Of a DNA stretch of 64,000 nucleotides, positions 1-12,254 are shown in pieces. The stretch is from positions 27,959,828 to 28,023,827 of the forward strand of contig NC_091141.1 in NCBI RefSeq assembly GCF_041381155.1, given 5' to 3'. Position numbers and translations under genes: made by a program. The notes beneath the pieces were generated by a model. The model did not search any database. It was not told where the DNA came from and worked only from the letters and a program-made list of their open reading frames with translations. How positions within the stretch are numbered: position 1 is the stretch's first letter; each line of letters opens with the position of its first letter. The stretch comes from Argopecten irradians. Taxonomy: Eukaryota > Mollusca > Bivalvia > Pectinida > Pectinidae.

Positions 1-1
1 C

Positions 2-357
2 ACCATTAGTCGATACTTCATCCAACAAGGGATTAATTCTGTTGATGACATCTATCGTGTAGAATGTGCTGTGATTTGTGTCCGTCAACAAATAAATGTC
101 ACGTTTTACTCGTCCTGGAATCATTTGTCGGCCCTTGGGGAGAAGACACAATCACCGCCGATAACTCAGTCAATAACATCGTTAATTACATTGTAAACGA
201 TTTAAATCAGAGCAAACATTACGAATATGACGGAGAAGACCAGACGTCTCGGAAGATCAAGCTCAATCTGTTCTGTCGAATTCACAAGGTTGCAATAAAA
301 TATACCAGCAAAATGTCAAGAGCCAAAGCTTTTTACACCAATCGAAATGACTTTTAG
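2..357 (+). other. Possible 3' coding end of an unrecognised gene
   Basis: Two overlapping forward frames are open here. One runs from the window edge (base 2) to a stop at about 196 and contains IYRVECAVICVRQQINVTF. The other is open from base 64 to a stop at 357 and contains KHYEYDGEDQTSRKIKLNLF. Both have protein-like composition, but I recognise no family. They could be the last exon of a gene that begins left of the window, or remnants of one. Only one of the two frames can be the coding one, and I cannot tell which. Confidence 0.2.
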
Positions 358-1202
358 TCATCAACAAAGCTTGTGTTGATGTTTTTGCAATGTAAATATT
401 GTTTACCAACGCCTAAATATGATAACATCGCTGATCTAAAATAGTCCAATATCTTAAATAAACAAAAGACGTAGAAAATTTAATCGTAATGTTAGTTGAA
501 TATCTTCACAAAATGCATTACTAACCTGCTTATTCCAAACTCTATATGTTTGACCAATAAAACCTTGTTGTTTAAAACAACAACAAAAATTTGAAGCAAA
601 ACATCAATTTGGCGGAATGGAAAACTCTTAGATAAGAAATCAATGTTATTACACTACAAACACTGCCGTGTCAATACTATCGTCTTTTAAAATTATGGAA
701 CGATGAAAAGGCAACAGCTGAAACAGAGACCTGGGGGTAAAAACCCATCAAATGATTAATATTCTAGTAAACCAGAACATCGCTCTGTTCCTTGCCTTGA
801 ATGAGGCGGACTTTTATATGTTATCATAATCTGGAAAGGTAACTCACTAGCTAGAAAGAATGAGACCAACGATCAACAAAAACGCTTACAGCTGTTGGAG
901 GATTGTAATGACAGAAACAGGAGCTTAGTCTGATTTATGTCATAGGTAATCTAATATTAACATCAGAACTCTTCTAGAAAGGTATGGTGTTGTCTCGGTC
1001 TTGTCATAAAGAACAGTTCTGAGTTGGCTAAGATGTTACAAGCTATTGAAGTATTAGGAAGACACCTAATGCTTATAGTTGAAAATGAATGAACAGAAAG
1101 GGATTACGACTCGGTCACCAGATATCTGCATGGTAAGCCACGAGTAGAAGAATGTGATGCAGTGACAGATGAGATGTTGAAGCAACTGACACAAAGACTT
1201 CA

Positions 1203-1375
1203 TTAAAGGCCCGCTACCTTTCCGAAACAAAAAGATATAAGATTTTAAAAGCAATATTAGCATAAGCTGCATAAGCAAATTTATATCGAATGCCTAAGAT
1301 AATGTTACAACACCAAACAAATGCCTGGCGTAATTTGTTAACAGTGAAGATTCATTTCGCTGTTTTGCCATTTGC
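1203..1375 (-). repeat. Fragment of TTAA-flanked short element (family M1)
   Basis: It begins TTAAAGGCCCGCTACCTTTC and carries the internal block with CATTTCGCTGTTTTGCC seen in the fuller copies at 49,972 and 52,428. It is diverged and truncated. Strand is relative to the 49,972 copy. Confidence 0.6.
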
Positions 1376-2095
1376 TTGGTATTATAACTTCATGACATCG
1401 ATATAAATATTCTTACGACGTTCTCATTGTTTTTAAGAAATGTCTTTAACAGCTAAAGTCCGTGTGGATGTTTGTTTTAGTACTTTTCTTTACTGTTAAA
1501 ATTACGTAGTTTTATCAGTCTACAGATTTGGACATAACTTATGGTCCGGCCAACAGTCGTACAATTATGAAAACGCAACTTTTCATTACTCAGCTTGTAA
1601 CATTTAATCTTATGATGAGGTGACAAAAACTTACACACTACATATTAGTTTTTACACTATTATATATACTAAACAGCATGGTTTTATTTTTTATCTGTTT
1701 TTATTTTGATATTCTTCGTGATGGTGTATTTCATTATTATTTGATGATAAGGCAACAACATTGTACATCTACGTAATGCAAATAAAAGATAAATAGCTAT
1801 GACGGATAAAAAAATCGTTTATCTGCTCGCCAATTTATTAGATATTTTTTGCACTGCACAATTACACATTTTAGCTCAAAAGAATATTCAAATTAGATCA
1901 TATATGATATTACATCAAATAGAGTATAAGAGATCATGCAGATGGTAAAAGGGAGCACTGTCTTCTTTATTTGTAAACTTTGTAAATCCGCTGATAATCC
2001 TAAGCCTTAATTTGTCTACTATATCATTTTAACAGCAGCAAACTTTAATAGGCAAATATTAAGGCAAAAAAATGTTAGGGGAATACCCCAGCTTC

Positions 2096-2226
2096 ACTCT
2101 TTCATATGTGGATATGAAGGATAGGGATATTCTACCCGAGGGTCACAAAATTTTGTAAAACCCGAGGCTTGTGATCCCGAGGGAGAATTAATATCCCTAT
2201 CCTTGATATCCACGTATGAAAGAATG
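2096..2226. repeat. Hairpin-forming inverted repeat element
   Basis: The left arm contains TTTCATATGTGGATATGAAG followed by GATAGGGATATTCTACCCGA. The right arm, after a short loop near 2,150-2,165, contains TATCCCTATCCTTGATATCC and CACGTATGAAAG. The arms are complementary over about 55 bases with a few mismatches. This is the shape of a small fold-back MITE. No clear target duplication was found. Confidence 0.6.
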
Positions 2227-3722
2227 TTTTTCTCTCATACTTCGACATTAATTGCCGTTTCACTACTACGAATTTCCGCCTTTTTGAAATGAATTCGAAA
2301 AAAATGTGAATGCAAATCATTTCTCCAAACATGATAATTGCGTAATACTTTCAACGCAAATTCTATTGATTGTATCTTTTAAAGTAAATACTGTATAGTT
2401 TCTAAAGAAAATGTTAAAATTGTACCGAGGAAGTAGAAATTGTGTTGATGCTGTAACGTCACGAGGCTTTATTGCATGGGCAACCGCTTCAGGCGGCATG
2501 AGTATATTTGTATATTGCCCTGGACTAGCCAGTATTACACGTATAGGTATGAGAGAAAAGTGTTTATGAAACTATCAAGAGGTGTTATTATAGTCATAAT
2601 TGGAATACTTTCTTGCAAGCGTCAACAGAATTTGTTGGAGTAATATTTGAATGGCTAATAATCCATTTAATTTTTCTGCTAAGAAATAATTCTTAATCTT
2701 TTCAATAAATAATGCCCAAATGCCACCTAGAAGCATCTAGAATTTCCGTTTTCTGTAGGAAACCCCATAGACTGTCCGTACAAGAAGACGACTCCCCCTT
2801 TCTTTTAAATTGCGTATTTAAAAATATTTATAAATTTGAGGACATTGGTACTAATTTTTCTTACATAAATATGATGCGACATGTGTGGCGACTTTTTAAA
2901 AATTACATTTTGGGTATAGTCATGGGATGTTACGCAGGGCGTTTGTGGACTTTTGTATTATACTTGCTGATCTTAAAAATTAATCTGAAAGCAAGGAAAA
3001 AGAACACTGTGACTTGCAAAGAAAAAAAAACGAAAAAAAAAAACAACACTGTGACTTGCAGATATCCAAAATGTTTTCTTTACGGGTTTGTTTGTTTTGA
3101 TCAACCTATTAAATCAGACGGTTTCCATTACTCTCTGAGTAAAGGCTGTAATGTCGGACCGCGGACGATAGGCGATATTTGGATATCCCACCATTCCATG
3201 ATGCGCTAACTTACGAAACTGAGTTCAAGTTTCAACTAAAATGTACGACCTGCATTCAGATGATTAATGGGATTTGTCAACTCGACTAAGTTATAGTATC
3301 CAAGCCAAAGTGTTTGATCTGTTTACCTCCTACTTTAATTTAAGCGGCGATATCAAGTTCTAACACAAGTTTCTTCCTTTAGCGCTATCCCTCACTACCC
3401 AAGCTATTTTAGTTTTGTAACAGAATATTCAGTTTATTAACGATAATTAATTTCACTTGATGGCACAGCCATGGACCAGTGACCAGTTGACGACTTTATG
3501 TAACTTCGAAAACTTATATACTCAACTCCACCGTAGATATAAGATACAATACATGTGTGTGACAATTTATACATTTAATTCAAAACATTGAATGAAATTA
3601 TATTGTTATATGTGCGAGTATTTTGTAAGAGTTGTCTCCCATTACTATTTAACAATCATTTACGCAAATAACTCTGTAAGATAAAACAAAGTTAGTTATG
3701 ATTTATTTCTTGTACACAGTAA

Positions 3723-3754
3723 CAGAAACATATATACATGTATATATGTTTCTG
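3723..3754. promoter_or_regulatory. Perfect 32-bp palindrome upstream of the dynein light chain start
   Basis: The half site CAGAAACATATATACA is followed directly by its reverse complement, with no loop and no mismatch. It lies about 205 bases upstream of the dynein light chain start codon. It could be a dimeric factor site, a cruciform former or a chance AT-rich palindrome. Confidence 0.45.
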
Positions 3755-3959
3755 ACGGTAACAAATGATTTCATTCAAATTCGCGCAATGCCTCATGTAC
3801 TTGTTGAAAGCGGAAATTTAGTATCGTTCGGTTTACGGAAAACGTTTTAGACATACCGGAAACTGCACTTTGCGCATGATCAAAGGGACGTAGCAACGAA
3901 AGGAAAAATTTACCAACAACAGTAAAGCAGCACAACAAGGTTTTAGAAGGTATTGCACC

Positions 3960-6900
3960 ATGGTAAGTCAATTCCAGAAGTGACTTTTGTCCACTCTGAA
4001 TCTTCCCGTTAACTGTGATTTTTGAGCCTTCCTGTAAGAAAGTTTGAAATCCAAGTGATAAGTGACTTGAGAATTTATACGCGCCTAGTTTATTGAGGAG
4101 ACGTGGTGAGGGACGTGTCGAAGGCCTTCTTGTAATCCATGTTATGCAATCAATAGCATGACCATTGCCAGTGCATGTGTCCTTTATCTAAACTTCAATT
4201 AGTTGTAGAGAAGTAGACCTTCGGATATGAAGCCATACTGTTTTGTAGAAAAATACTTGTTGGCCTCATGTGTTTCGTTGTGCCCTATATGTAAGTCATC
4301 GATTTAACTTTGGTATAGACATACAGTAACGCAACAAATTAGTTTTTCACTTGTATCATTAATGAGTTGATAAAAAAGATTGTTTCGTTCACGAGGAACG
4401 TGCACTTGTCTTCACTTGTTCCAAAATCCAAGATATTGTTTATTATCTGATATTCAGGTTTTAATCTTTAACTAATTTGAGTTCGTTGAATAAATCCTGT
4501 ATGTGAACACCTCTAATCGATTGTAAAATTGATTTGAAAAACCGGTGATGCCCATACTTACTCTAATTTATGTTTTTAGAACCAATAGACTGTTAGAACT
4601 AGTACAGAAACCAAACTTGTCTTCATATCCGGCATTCATGGCATTTGTCTTTCAGTTTTATTCCACGAATCCGTCAATCAGAACCAGCATTCTTTAAAAC
4701 ATTTATTACTGTATTTTATTTTATTTTTATCTATTATTTATCTATTATTCTAAAATTTGATTTGGAAACAAAACAAAAAAATATGCATGCTTGTTTTCTA
4801 TATAAATGTACAATGTTATGACGCATTTTTTGTGTTATTGGTTTTAGGCTGAAATTGAAGAAACCTTCAAGAGAATTTCTGCACACAAGGGTGTACAGGG
4901 AATTATCATTGTCAATCAGGAAGGTAATACATTTACTGCATTAGTGTCTTAGTTATACTTGAATAAGATATATTACAGTGAAATGCGTTCAAGCGCCTGT
5001 AATTGCGTTTCAGATCGTTCAAACCACAAATAACATGAATAGTTGCAACCAGTCGTTTGCACGTTTATCGGCTCTGGAATAGCGTCAGTCAAACTGTGGG
5101 CGGAGTTTAGTAACAGCGATAATCTAACTGAGGGCAGACTTTACCTGTTATAGCTGTTACATCAATTTATGATCATTAATACCGCAACAATTTGGCATGC
5201 AAAGTCATAAAATAAAAATAGCATTACATGCATATATATAGTGATGACCTACATGTTCATAGCCATAGTCACAGGTTAAAGTGAGTGGACATTTGGGATT
5301 TGGTATCTCAACTTTACAATACTATTTTATTTGAAATCACATGAGCTAGAAAGTCGTTACTTTATACATGTATATGTATATTCCAAGCATCAAATTATGA
5401 TTTCTTGAACTACACTAGAGTGTTTTTAGCACAGTTTATCATAGGTTTTAATAGAAATCTACATATTTACAAGCATGTAACTTTTAAGCATTACTCTTAC
5501 AATTCATACAACTAACAATAAGAGGTGGGATGTCTGCTTCCGGATAAAACATCTACATTGTACATTAGGCCAAAAAAATGTCTATTTAGGGTTAACTTAC
5601 CCGACCGACCCTAATTTTTTAGACCCGACCCTATTTTTTTCTGTACCTAAAAGGATACTCCTATTAATAGTTTTACTCTAGGCCAATCTGAGCTGTTTAT
5701 ATAGATCTTCTCTCTTAGTCATATCTCTCAAATTATTCATTGCTAAATAAAGAGTCAAGAGTGAAAGACACTAATGTTTAATCATTTTATTGATAAATAG
5801 GAGCCATATATCTGTTAAGTAAACAGCTCGCTATTGCATCGTAACTCAATAAAAAATATATATATAAAAAAAAAGAAAAAAATACTACCTACCAACCCGA
5901 TGTAACCATAAACATACATATTTTTTGGCCTTATATACACAGCTACAACAGTGTATGCTCCAGGGAATGTTTTACGAAGCTATCAAGATATATTGTTGTT
6001 GTCTTTTTATGGTTATATGGTACCATTGAATTAAAAAACATGTTTGAAACCTTTTTATCGTCAAGTGTATGCTAACAAATCTTTGGTACAAAGGTGTGAC
6101 AAATTCAAATCAGTAGATCCATTTGAAGTCAACATTGTTTGCGCTACATCACATGGAGTCTAACCAATTGAGGTAACTTCCCAGAGTTTTCATTGGCTGT
6201 CTGTCGTAACAGAATGTTACAACATTTGAGGAAGGAGTCTAATCCAGACGCTTGAATGCAGTTCACTGTGACGAAGATAGACTATGCCTGATATCTTATG
6301 CTACTGACAGACATTTTAATATCTTTTGATAAATGGAATATTTAGAAATAAGAATTGAAATTGTCTTAGCAGTAACTTTGGTATTGGACTGGGTCAAGCC
6401 AATTATCAATGACCAGGAACAGCACAACCGATGGAACATCTGGCTAGTGTGTTAGAGGTTCTAGGGTTGAACCCCGGTCTGGTTGCTAGAGTTTTTTCCT
6501 TGATCTCCTGTTACAAAATTGAAGTATATATGGTTTTTTTTTTTTTATATATTTATACTATATATCATTGACAAAACGTCAAACTCCTGTGCTTAAACCA
6601 ATTTTGTTACAGGAGATCAAGGAAAAAAACTCCAGCAACCAGACTGGGGTTCAAACCGGTGTTGTGTTTCTGGGGACAAAGCCTTGGAGATTTCAAGGAG
6701 GGATGAATGTATAGCAGAATAGGACTGGGTCCATTATCAATCATTGACAATAACTTGCTATAGTTAGCTCAACAATTTATTGGTAGCTTGATCAGTAGTG
6801 TTTTGAGGTCCCGGGTCCAAACCCTGTTCTGGCCACCACATTTTCTTCTTCCTGTTACATATACTATATCTATTTTTAATGCTGTTCATTTTTCTTTATT

Positions 6901-8368
6901 TTATAGCGGCCTCTGGCCAGAGTTTCTCCTTATTTGTTTTTATCAATTTATGCCGAAAGAAATGGTAAAATTTCCATTTGTATGCTTATAAGATATTTTA
7001 TTAATGGGAATTTTACATTGAAGGTTGGATGTTTCATGGCAATAAATCTCTTTTGAATGTAATGTTTAATTTGTTTTGTAGGTATTCCCATCAGAACAAC
7101 ACTAGACAATACTGCTACAGTACAATATGCTGGTCTATTTCATCAGCTTACACAGAAGGCTCGTAGCACTGTCAGAGACATTGATCCACAGAATGACCTC
7201 ACATTTCTCAGAATTCGATCAAAAAAGCATGAAATAATGGTGGCTCCAGGTAATCATTTTAGTAGTCTCCTTCTTGCCTTGTACATCACTTTTTCCTGAT
7301 TTTAAGTTATGTTCATGTTTTATCAATGTTTGATTTTAAAGTCAGAAAAAAATGTGATATTTAGAATTAATGTTTTATTCTGTCTCCATTTACCTCACAG
7401 ATCTTGAGTATGTACTGATTGTAATCCAGAATCCCAACGAAGCAACATAGGTCAGATTAACGTATGTCTATCTGCTAAAGTTGTGGCTGCTATGTGTTTT
7501 AGTGGAATTGCATTTTAAAAATCATAAACGTGTGGTTATATATAAATAACCTTCCTAGAAATCATTCATGTTCAATATCAACTGACGCATTGTATTTTGT
7601 CAAAGTTCAATTATATCCAACTCTTATATTTGAGAGATAGCAACTACTTGGTTAAATTAAAGGGATGCTTATGTGTTACATTTTCATCATAATAAAAAAT
7701 TCCTCATACATGTTATAATCTCTTACCTCTAGCATACTTAATACCATATAATTTTCATCAGATGGAACTTTGTTTGTCTAGCGCTAGTAATTGTTGTTCT
7801 TAAGTTTTGCTACATAGCAAGGCGTAATGTTTATATTGATGAATTTAATACAGTATGCTATTAAATAATTAAGCTTTGATTGGCTAACCAAGTGCTGGAG
7901 TTTTTAATCATTGATTTGATTGGCCACTTATATCTATATAACATGAAGTGAAAGTTGTACTAATATTGCTTGGTATACTTGGTGTGTTGGGATGGCAGCA
8001 TTGTACAAAATGTAGTTTGAATTGTAAATATGTAGTTTGAATTGTAAATATATCTGGTAAATGTTCATGATGGTTTTAAATGATGTTAATGATTTTATTT
8101 AATTACTGGAATTTTGATATAATGTAAACATTAGGTGACCTGATTTCACTACAATTTTAAAACTCTTCCATGTCTCAAGACAGTAGATTGTAATATTGCA
8201 GCATTTTAGTTTTACACTACATTGTGCTATGTAAGGGAGATAACTCTGTCATGTTTACTCTAATTTATGGTAATATGTACATGTGTGTGAAGTCATACCA
8301 AATTGTATTTGTTTTCTTTTCCAGATAAGGAATACATTCTGATTGTCATTCAGTCACCTAAAGTCTAA
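3960..8368 (+). CDS. DYNLRB1: Dynein light chain roadblock-type (DYNLRB/LC7 family)
   Basis: Exons: start codon alone at the end of exon 1 (3960-3962), then 4848-4923, 7082-7249 and a last exon at 8325-8368. The product is 96 residues, the length of human DYNLRB1. Visible family blocks are [35 protein letters not shown] and [20 protein letters not shown]. Splice sites are canonical (TG|GTAAGT, TTTTAG|GC, TGTAG|GT, TTCCAG|AT) and the phases agree throughout. Roadblock light chains homodimerise and bind the dynein intermediate chain as cargo-adaptor subunits of cytoplasmic dynein; some paralogs serve axonemal dynein. The roadblock fold is one alpha/beta domain that fills the whole protein. An alternative last exon lies at 7401-7450. 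The gene converges on the - strand MATCAP gene. The start is chosen because the ATG at 3960 is followed at once by a strong donor and joins in frame to [10 protein letters not shown]. Confidence 0.93.
5566..5936. repeat. Short inverted-repeat element, family M3
   Basis: It begins TTAGGCCAAAAAAATGTCTA and ends in the inverse, ATATTTTTTGGCCTTA. Inside are ACCCGACCGACCC-like blocks near both ends. Diverged copies lie at 38,493 and 55,357. It sits in intron 2 of the dynein light chain gene. Confidence 0.65.
6465..6657. repeat. Inverted pair of SINE-like arms
   Basis: GGTTGAACCCCGGTCTGGTT through TCCTGTTACAAAATT is followed, after about 80 bases, by its near-exact inverse (AATTTTGTTACAGGAG through GGGGTTCAAACC). 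The motif GGTTGAACCCC resembles a tRNA-type B box, so these are probably two tRNA-derived SINE pieces in opposite orientation within intron 2 of the dynein light chain gene. Confidence 0.55.
6720..6870 (+). mobile_element. tRNA-derived SINE-like sequence
   Basis: TAGCTCAACAATTTATTGGT resembles an A-box region, and GGTCCCGGGTCCAAACCC resembles a B box, with tRNA-like spacing. The following ATTTTCTTCTTCCTGTTAC tail resembles the neighbouring arm at 6,500-6,515. It is too diverged to be a functional tRNA. Confidence 0.45.
7401..7450 (+). CDS. DYNLRB1: Alternative last exon of the dynein light chain (exon 4a)
   Basis: The acceptor TTTACCTCACAG precedes a 50-base coding end translating as [15 protein letters not shown] and a TAG stop. 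The phase matches the donor at 7249. It encodes the same final beta strand as the distal exon at 8325 ([13 protein letters not shown]) and would give a 98-residue protein. A candidate AATAAA lies at 7691-7696, so this exon could end its own transcript. Human DYNLRB1 ends with IVIQNPTE, closer to this exon at the tip. Confidence 0.8.
7691..7696 (+). terminator. Candidate poly(A) signal for the exon 4a isoform
   Basis: AATAAA lies about 240 bases after the exon 4a stop. Such hexamers are frequent in AT-rich DNA, so this is support by position only. Confidence 0.35.
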
Positions 8369-8799
8369 CGATAGACCACAGACATCTTCATTCCTTGATC
8401 ATCTTTAGCATCAACTGGTTCGACATTTGTGGAAGACTTGTAATATAATGCAATGTTATGACAAATTTTAAAGATACAAGTTTGACTTTACTTTGAAAAC
8501 AAAAATGGAAAATTGACAACCATATAATTCAGTATATCGGTAGCTGTTTATACATATAAATTTGTTACTGTATGTGTATGACATGTACTTGAAGAATTTG
8601 GGGGGATTATTTATTCATATATGTACATATATAAAACAAAAATAATTAAAAAAGAAAACGACTAAAAATTTGCTCCTTGCTGTTGTGGTTCTTTAAAAAC
8701 TTGCAGTCTTCCCAGTAGTATTTTAGTTAACCACCATTACTTGTTGGGGAATCCAAGTGATCTATCATGTGTGGTTCATCCTTAATTAGGACCTTGCAT

Positions 8800-8900
8800 C
8801 AGTTTGTTTGTTTGTTTGATTATTTTTACATCATATTAACAGCCAGGGTCATGTAAGGACGACCTTCCATGTATGCAGTTGGCAGCTTGTGTGAAGTTCG
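8800..8900 (+). repeat. Dispersed repeat fragment
   Basis: TTTGTTTGTTTG is followed by ATTAACAGCCAGGGTCATGT and AAGGACGACC. A related core, CCTATTAATAGCCAGGGCCA, recurs at 11,962. I recall this motif as common in bivalve sequence, but have not checked it. It lies in the 3' untranslated region of the dynein light chain. Confidence 0.45.
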
Positions 8901-9257
8901 AGGTGCGTGTTTTGGGAGACTGTGGTATGTTGGTGTTGTATCTTCTTGTATCAACAATGTGTGTTCCAGAGTTACACAGTTACATTTTTCTCCTTGCTTT
9001 CCTACCCATATACAAAGTCGGGGATCAATCTAGCTCTGGATTACTACCTTGGTTAGTTTGCCCTCAAGGAATAAGTTTCAAATTCTCTTCGGGAAAAAAA
9101 CAACCTCTGTAGCAAATTTCCACTGTGACATATATTTTTCATCAAATTTTAAAACTTTTTTTTTTATTTAATTTCTATTATGTTTATCAAAAAACTACTG
9201 CAAATCTTATGATAAGCTAAAACTTGTAATTATTGAGCTTACTAAACTCTCTGTATA

Positions 9258-9263
9258 AATAAA
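9258..9263 (+). terminator. Candidate poly(A) signal of the distal dynein light chain isoform
   Basis: AATAAA here and again at 9271 lies about 890 bases after the distal stop codon. It is plausible as the end of a long 3' untranslated region. Confidence 0.35.
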
Positions 9264-11944
9264 ATCTATCAATAAAATAGGTTATTTTGCAATACTTTTC
9301 TTCAAAATGATTACATTTTTGTACCAGCTGTTGTTTAAATCCCCCGAAATGTCACAAAGCTTTTCCCCTCTTTTGAAAAATGGTAGTTTCCCCAAAACGT
9401 AGATAAATCCCTGAATAGTATGATGCTGATTCTGAGCAAAACTTAAAGTCAAAGGTAAAATGCAGGTGACTGACCCAATCAAAAGGTCAAAAGGTTAAAA
9501 TATAGGTCATAATTAAATGACCTGGTTTTGAAATGCGACGTACCATTTAATCTAGGTAGAACTGTATGAAATTCCATTACATTATATGGTAGAGTAAATG
9601 AACTTGGTCAAGATATTAATGTCAAATGGATTATATACCTGTATATGGTAGACAAATGAAAATGACGCAAAACTATGACCCCCCACGGTTCCTGCCTGGT
9701 GGGATGGTTTTAAAGACAACAAAATGAGAATGTAGCAATAAATTTAGACTTTTGAAGTTTATTCACATAAATCGAAAGCAATTGAACAATGCATTAAGAC
9801 ATTGCACGATTCACTTAATCAATGAAGCCATACAGAGATTGAAAGTGATCACAAAGTTGGCACACTACATTAATATAACATTGAGCATTATGTAGATTGC
9901 CCTGTAATATCCAGAACATATCTGACACACATACATGTACTACGTTCCTTTACATGTACAATACATACACTGTATACTACATGTCCTTTCTCCAATTGTT
10001 TAAGTTATGATATTACAAGTAAAATATTTGTGTCTATGTCAAAGCACCAACTTTCTATACAAAATGTAACTGAGAAAAATTCAACTAACAAAATAGGATC
10101 AATCTAGGTTAGATTGATGTAGACTTGAGATACGATAACTCAGCTTTATATATCAAATGTAGGTGTGATGAGGGTAATATATATGTTAAGGGTAAAAAGA
10201 TGTAGAAATTCCCACACCATAAGATGAATACCACCTTGTCCAGCACCATATCACAATATAATACTGTAAAGTGTATAATCATTCCTATGATTTCCTTTTT
10301 AAGCAATTTATAATAAATTGGAAAAATATGTTGTAAAACAAAAACTGCTGACATCAAAGTCAACGTGTTTTCTAATATAAATATTTAAGATTATAATAAA
10401 AAGGGCATACAATATAGACCAACTAAAGATTTTATTAAGTTTGTAGTCAATGATAGATGACCAGATGTACAACTTTCTGTTTTTTGCTGTGATAAATTTT
10501 TCATGAGGCTGGGTCCCACATCTAAGTAAGGACATTCATGAAGGAGTCTTGAAAACCAAAAATATAACTTTCTGTCTGCCATTTCCATGTCTTCTGAAAT
10601 TCTAGATCTGTCCTGAAATTAAATATTACACATTAAAGACTGAAGGGAACAAATTACATTAAAGGCAGATCAACACATTAGAATTCTGAGAAATGGCAGC
10701 AGCCAAAATTGCTGGTATAAGTAATACTAAATACAATGTATTTTAAAAGTCTGAGAATGCAATAATAACTAAGACATTTGTAATACTCCATGAATAAATG
10801 AAATTATTAAACAGATTGTATACATGTATCGATGGATTTGTCAAACTGTTGACTGGGCACATTTTCTACAATACTCGGTGATAAATATATTATACAGTGT
10901 ACTTATTTTTTACCAGCAAAAGCAAGTGACACATTAGGTATCAAAAAGAGCATCATGCAGTGTTTGAATTTTATCAAGCTCCGATAGGGGATTTAAAGTG
11001 ACTAATATCATGAGGTAAATCAACCCATAGAAGAGCAATTCTGGACCATGTTTAGAGTTTTATATATAAAGCAAGAGAAGATTAAGAGGAAAGAACAGTC
11101 AATACAACAAATTGTACAAAGAACACAACAACTAAGATATCTATCACAGAAGCTTCTAATTTACACCAACCTTCACAAATATATCACAGCTTTTACGATA
11201 AAACAAAGGCATATCAACTGAACTCACAAAAATAAGCTTTTTGGATGGAATGTTAAAAATGAGTTTATCTTCATCTACCTCATGGAACGACAACCATATA
11301 TGGCTTACAATGAAAGTGGTGACTTAAAGAATAAAAAAAAACCTAACATAGTGACTTAATTCTGAGGTGCACTACTACCATATGTACATGTACAGATGTA
11401 GCTACCATACAAGATATACAGTTAGTACCTTCTATTTAGTACTAACTTGAACTTAAGGTATATATGTTTACCAATGAAGTTTAATTAGGCATTTCAGCAG
11501 TAATTAATAAACAATAAGCCTTTTAGAATTTGGAATGCAATAGGTTTTATATGATATGAACATGTACTAATCATTATAAAATATCAGATTGAATGGCACA
11601 TTTTAAGGTACGTAAACATACATTTTGTCTTGCTTTTCCTGAAAAACATGACATTGGAGGAAAAATAATAGATTATGTTACTGTGCTAATACTGTATATC
11701 AATCATATCAGTTTTATTCAAACTTTGTTTTGATATGTATTGTATTATACAAGATTGGCTTTATAAACTATAATTTAGATACAGTGAAACCTGTATAAAA
11801 TGACACCTGAATTTTCTGACAAACTGAATTCCTGTGAACAACAATAACTGCCTTCTCTGACATCCTGTCTAATCTGACCAAAAGAATCAATTGCTTTCCT
11901 TCGATATGGGATCAGACAGGTTCTACTGACAGTATCAGAAAGGG

Positions 11945-12127
11945 TTTTGTTAGCTTAAACGTCCTATTAATAGCCAGGGCCAGGTAATTATATATAAGGA
12001 AGTGCCAGGTTTGTTGGTGAAGGAAAGCTGGAGTACCCAAAGAAAAAACACTGACCAGCCTTCAGTGCCTGGCAACTGTCCAACATGGGATTCAAACATG
12101 CGACCCAGAGGTGGAGGGCTGTATCAG

Positions 12128-12130
<3 letters not shown>
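11945..12130 (+). mobile_element. SINE-like dispersed repeat
   Basis: It contains CCTATTAATAGCCAGGGCCA, then GGAAAGCTGGAGTACCC, then GGGATTCAAACATGCGACCC, which resembles a B box. It ends before a run of A residues at about 12,128-12,153, as expected of a retroposed copy. Confidence 0.45.
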
Positions 12131-12158
<28 letters not shown>

Positions 12159-12254
12159 GATAAGTATTACACTGTAATACTTAATGAACAGTTGATTTTA
12201 ATAAGATTGATATGCAATACTGTAACATAAAAATGAAGAAAAAAAACCCCCAAA

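Larger units (their letters stand above)
358..3700. other. No gene recognised; repeat fragments
   Basis: AT-rich DNA upstream of the dynein light chain gene. It holds a fragment of a TTAA-flanked element (near 1,203-1,375) and a hairpin element (2,096-2,226). A 165-codon open frame at 2,712-3,209 has no recognisable domain and contains a near repeat of an 11-base motif around A-rich tracts, so I do not call it a gene. Confidence 0.6.

Noticed and set aside
2712-3209. 165-codon open frame
   Set aside because: No recognisable domain; the lysine-rich part comes from A-tracts with a duplicated ACTGTGACTTGCA; no splice or promoter support.
6465-6870. tRNA genes suggested by B-box-like motifs
   Set aside because: No cloverleaf can be completed; one motif is part of an inverted pair and both have SINE-like context.
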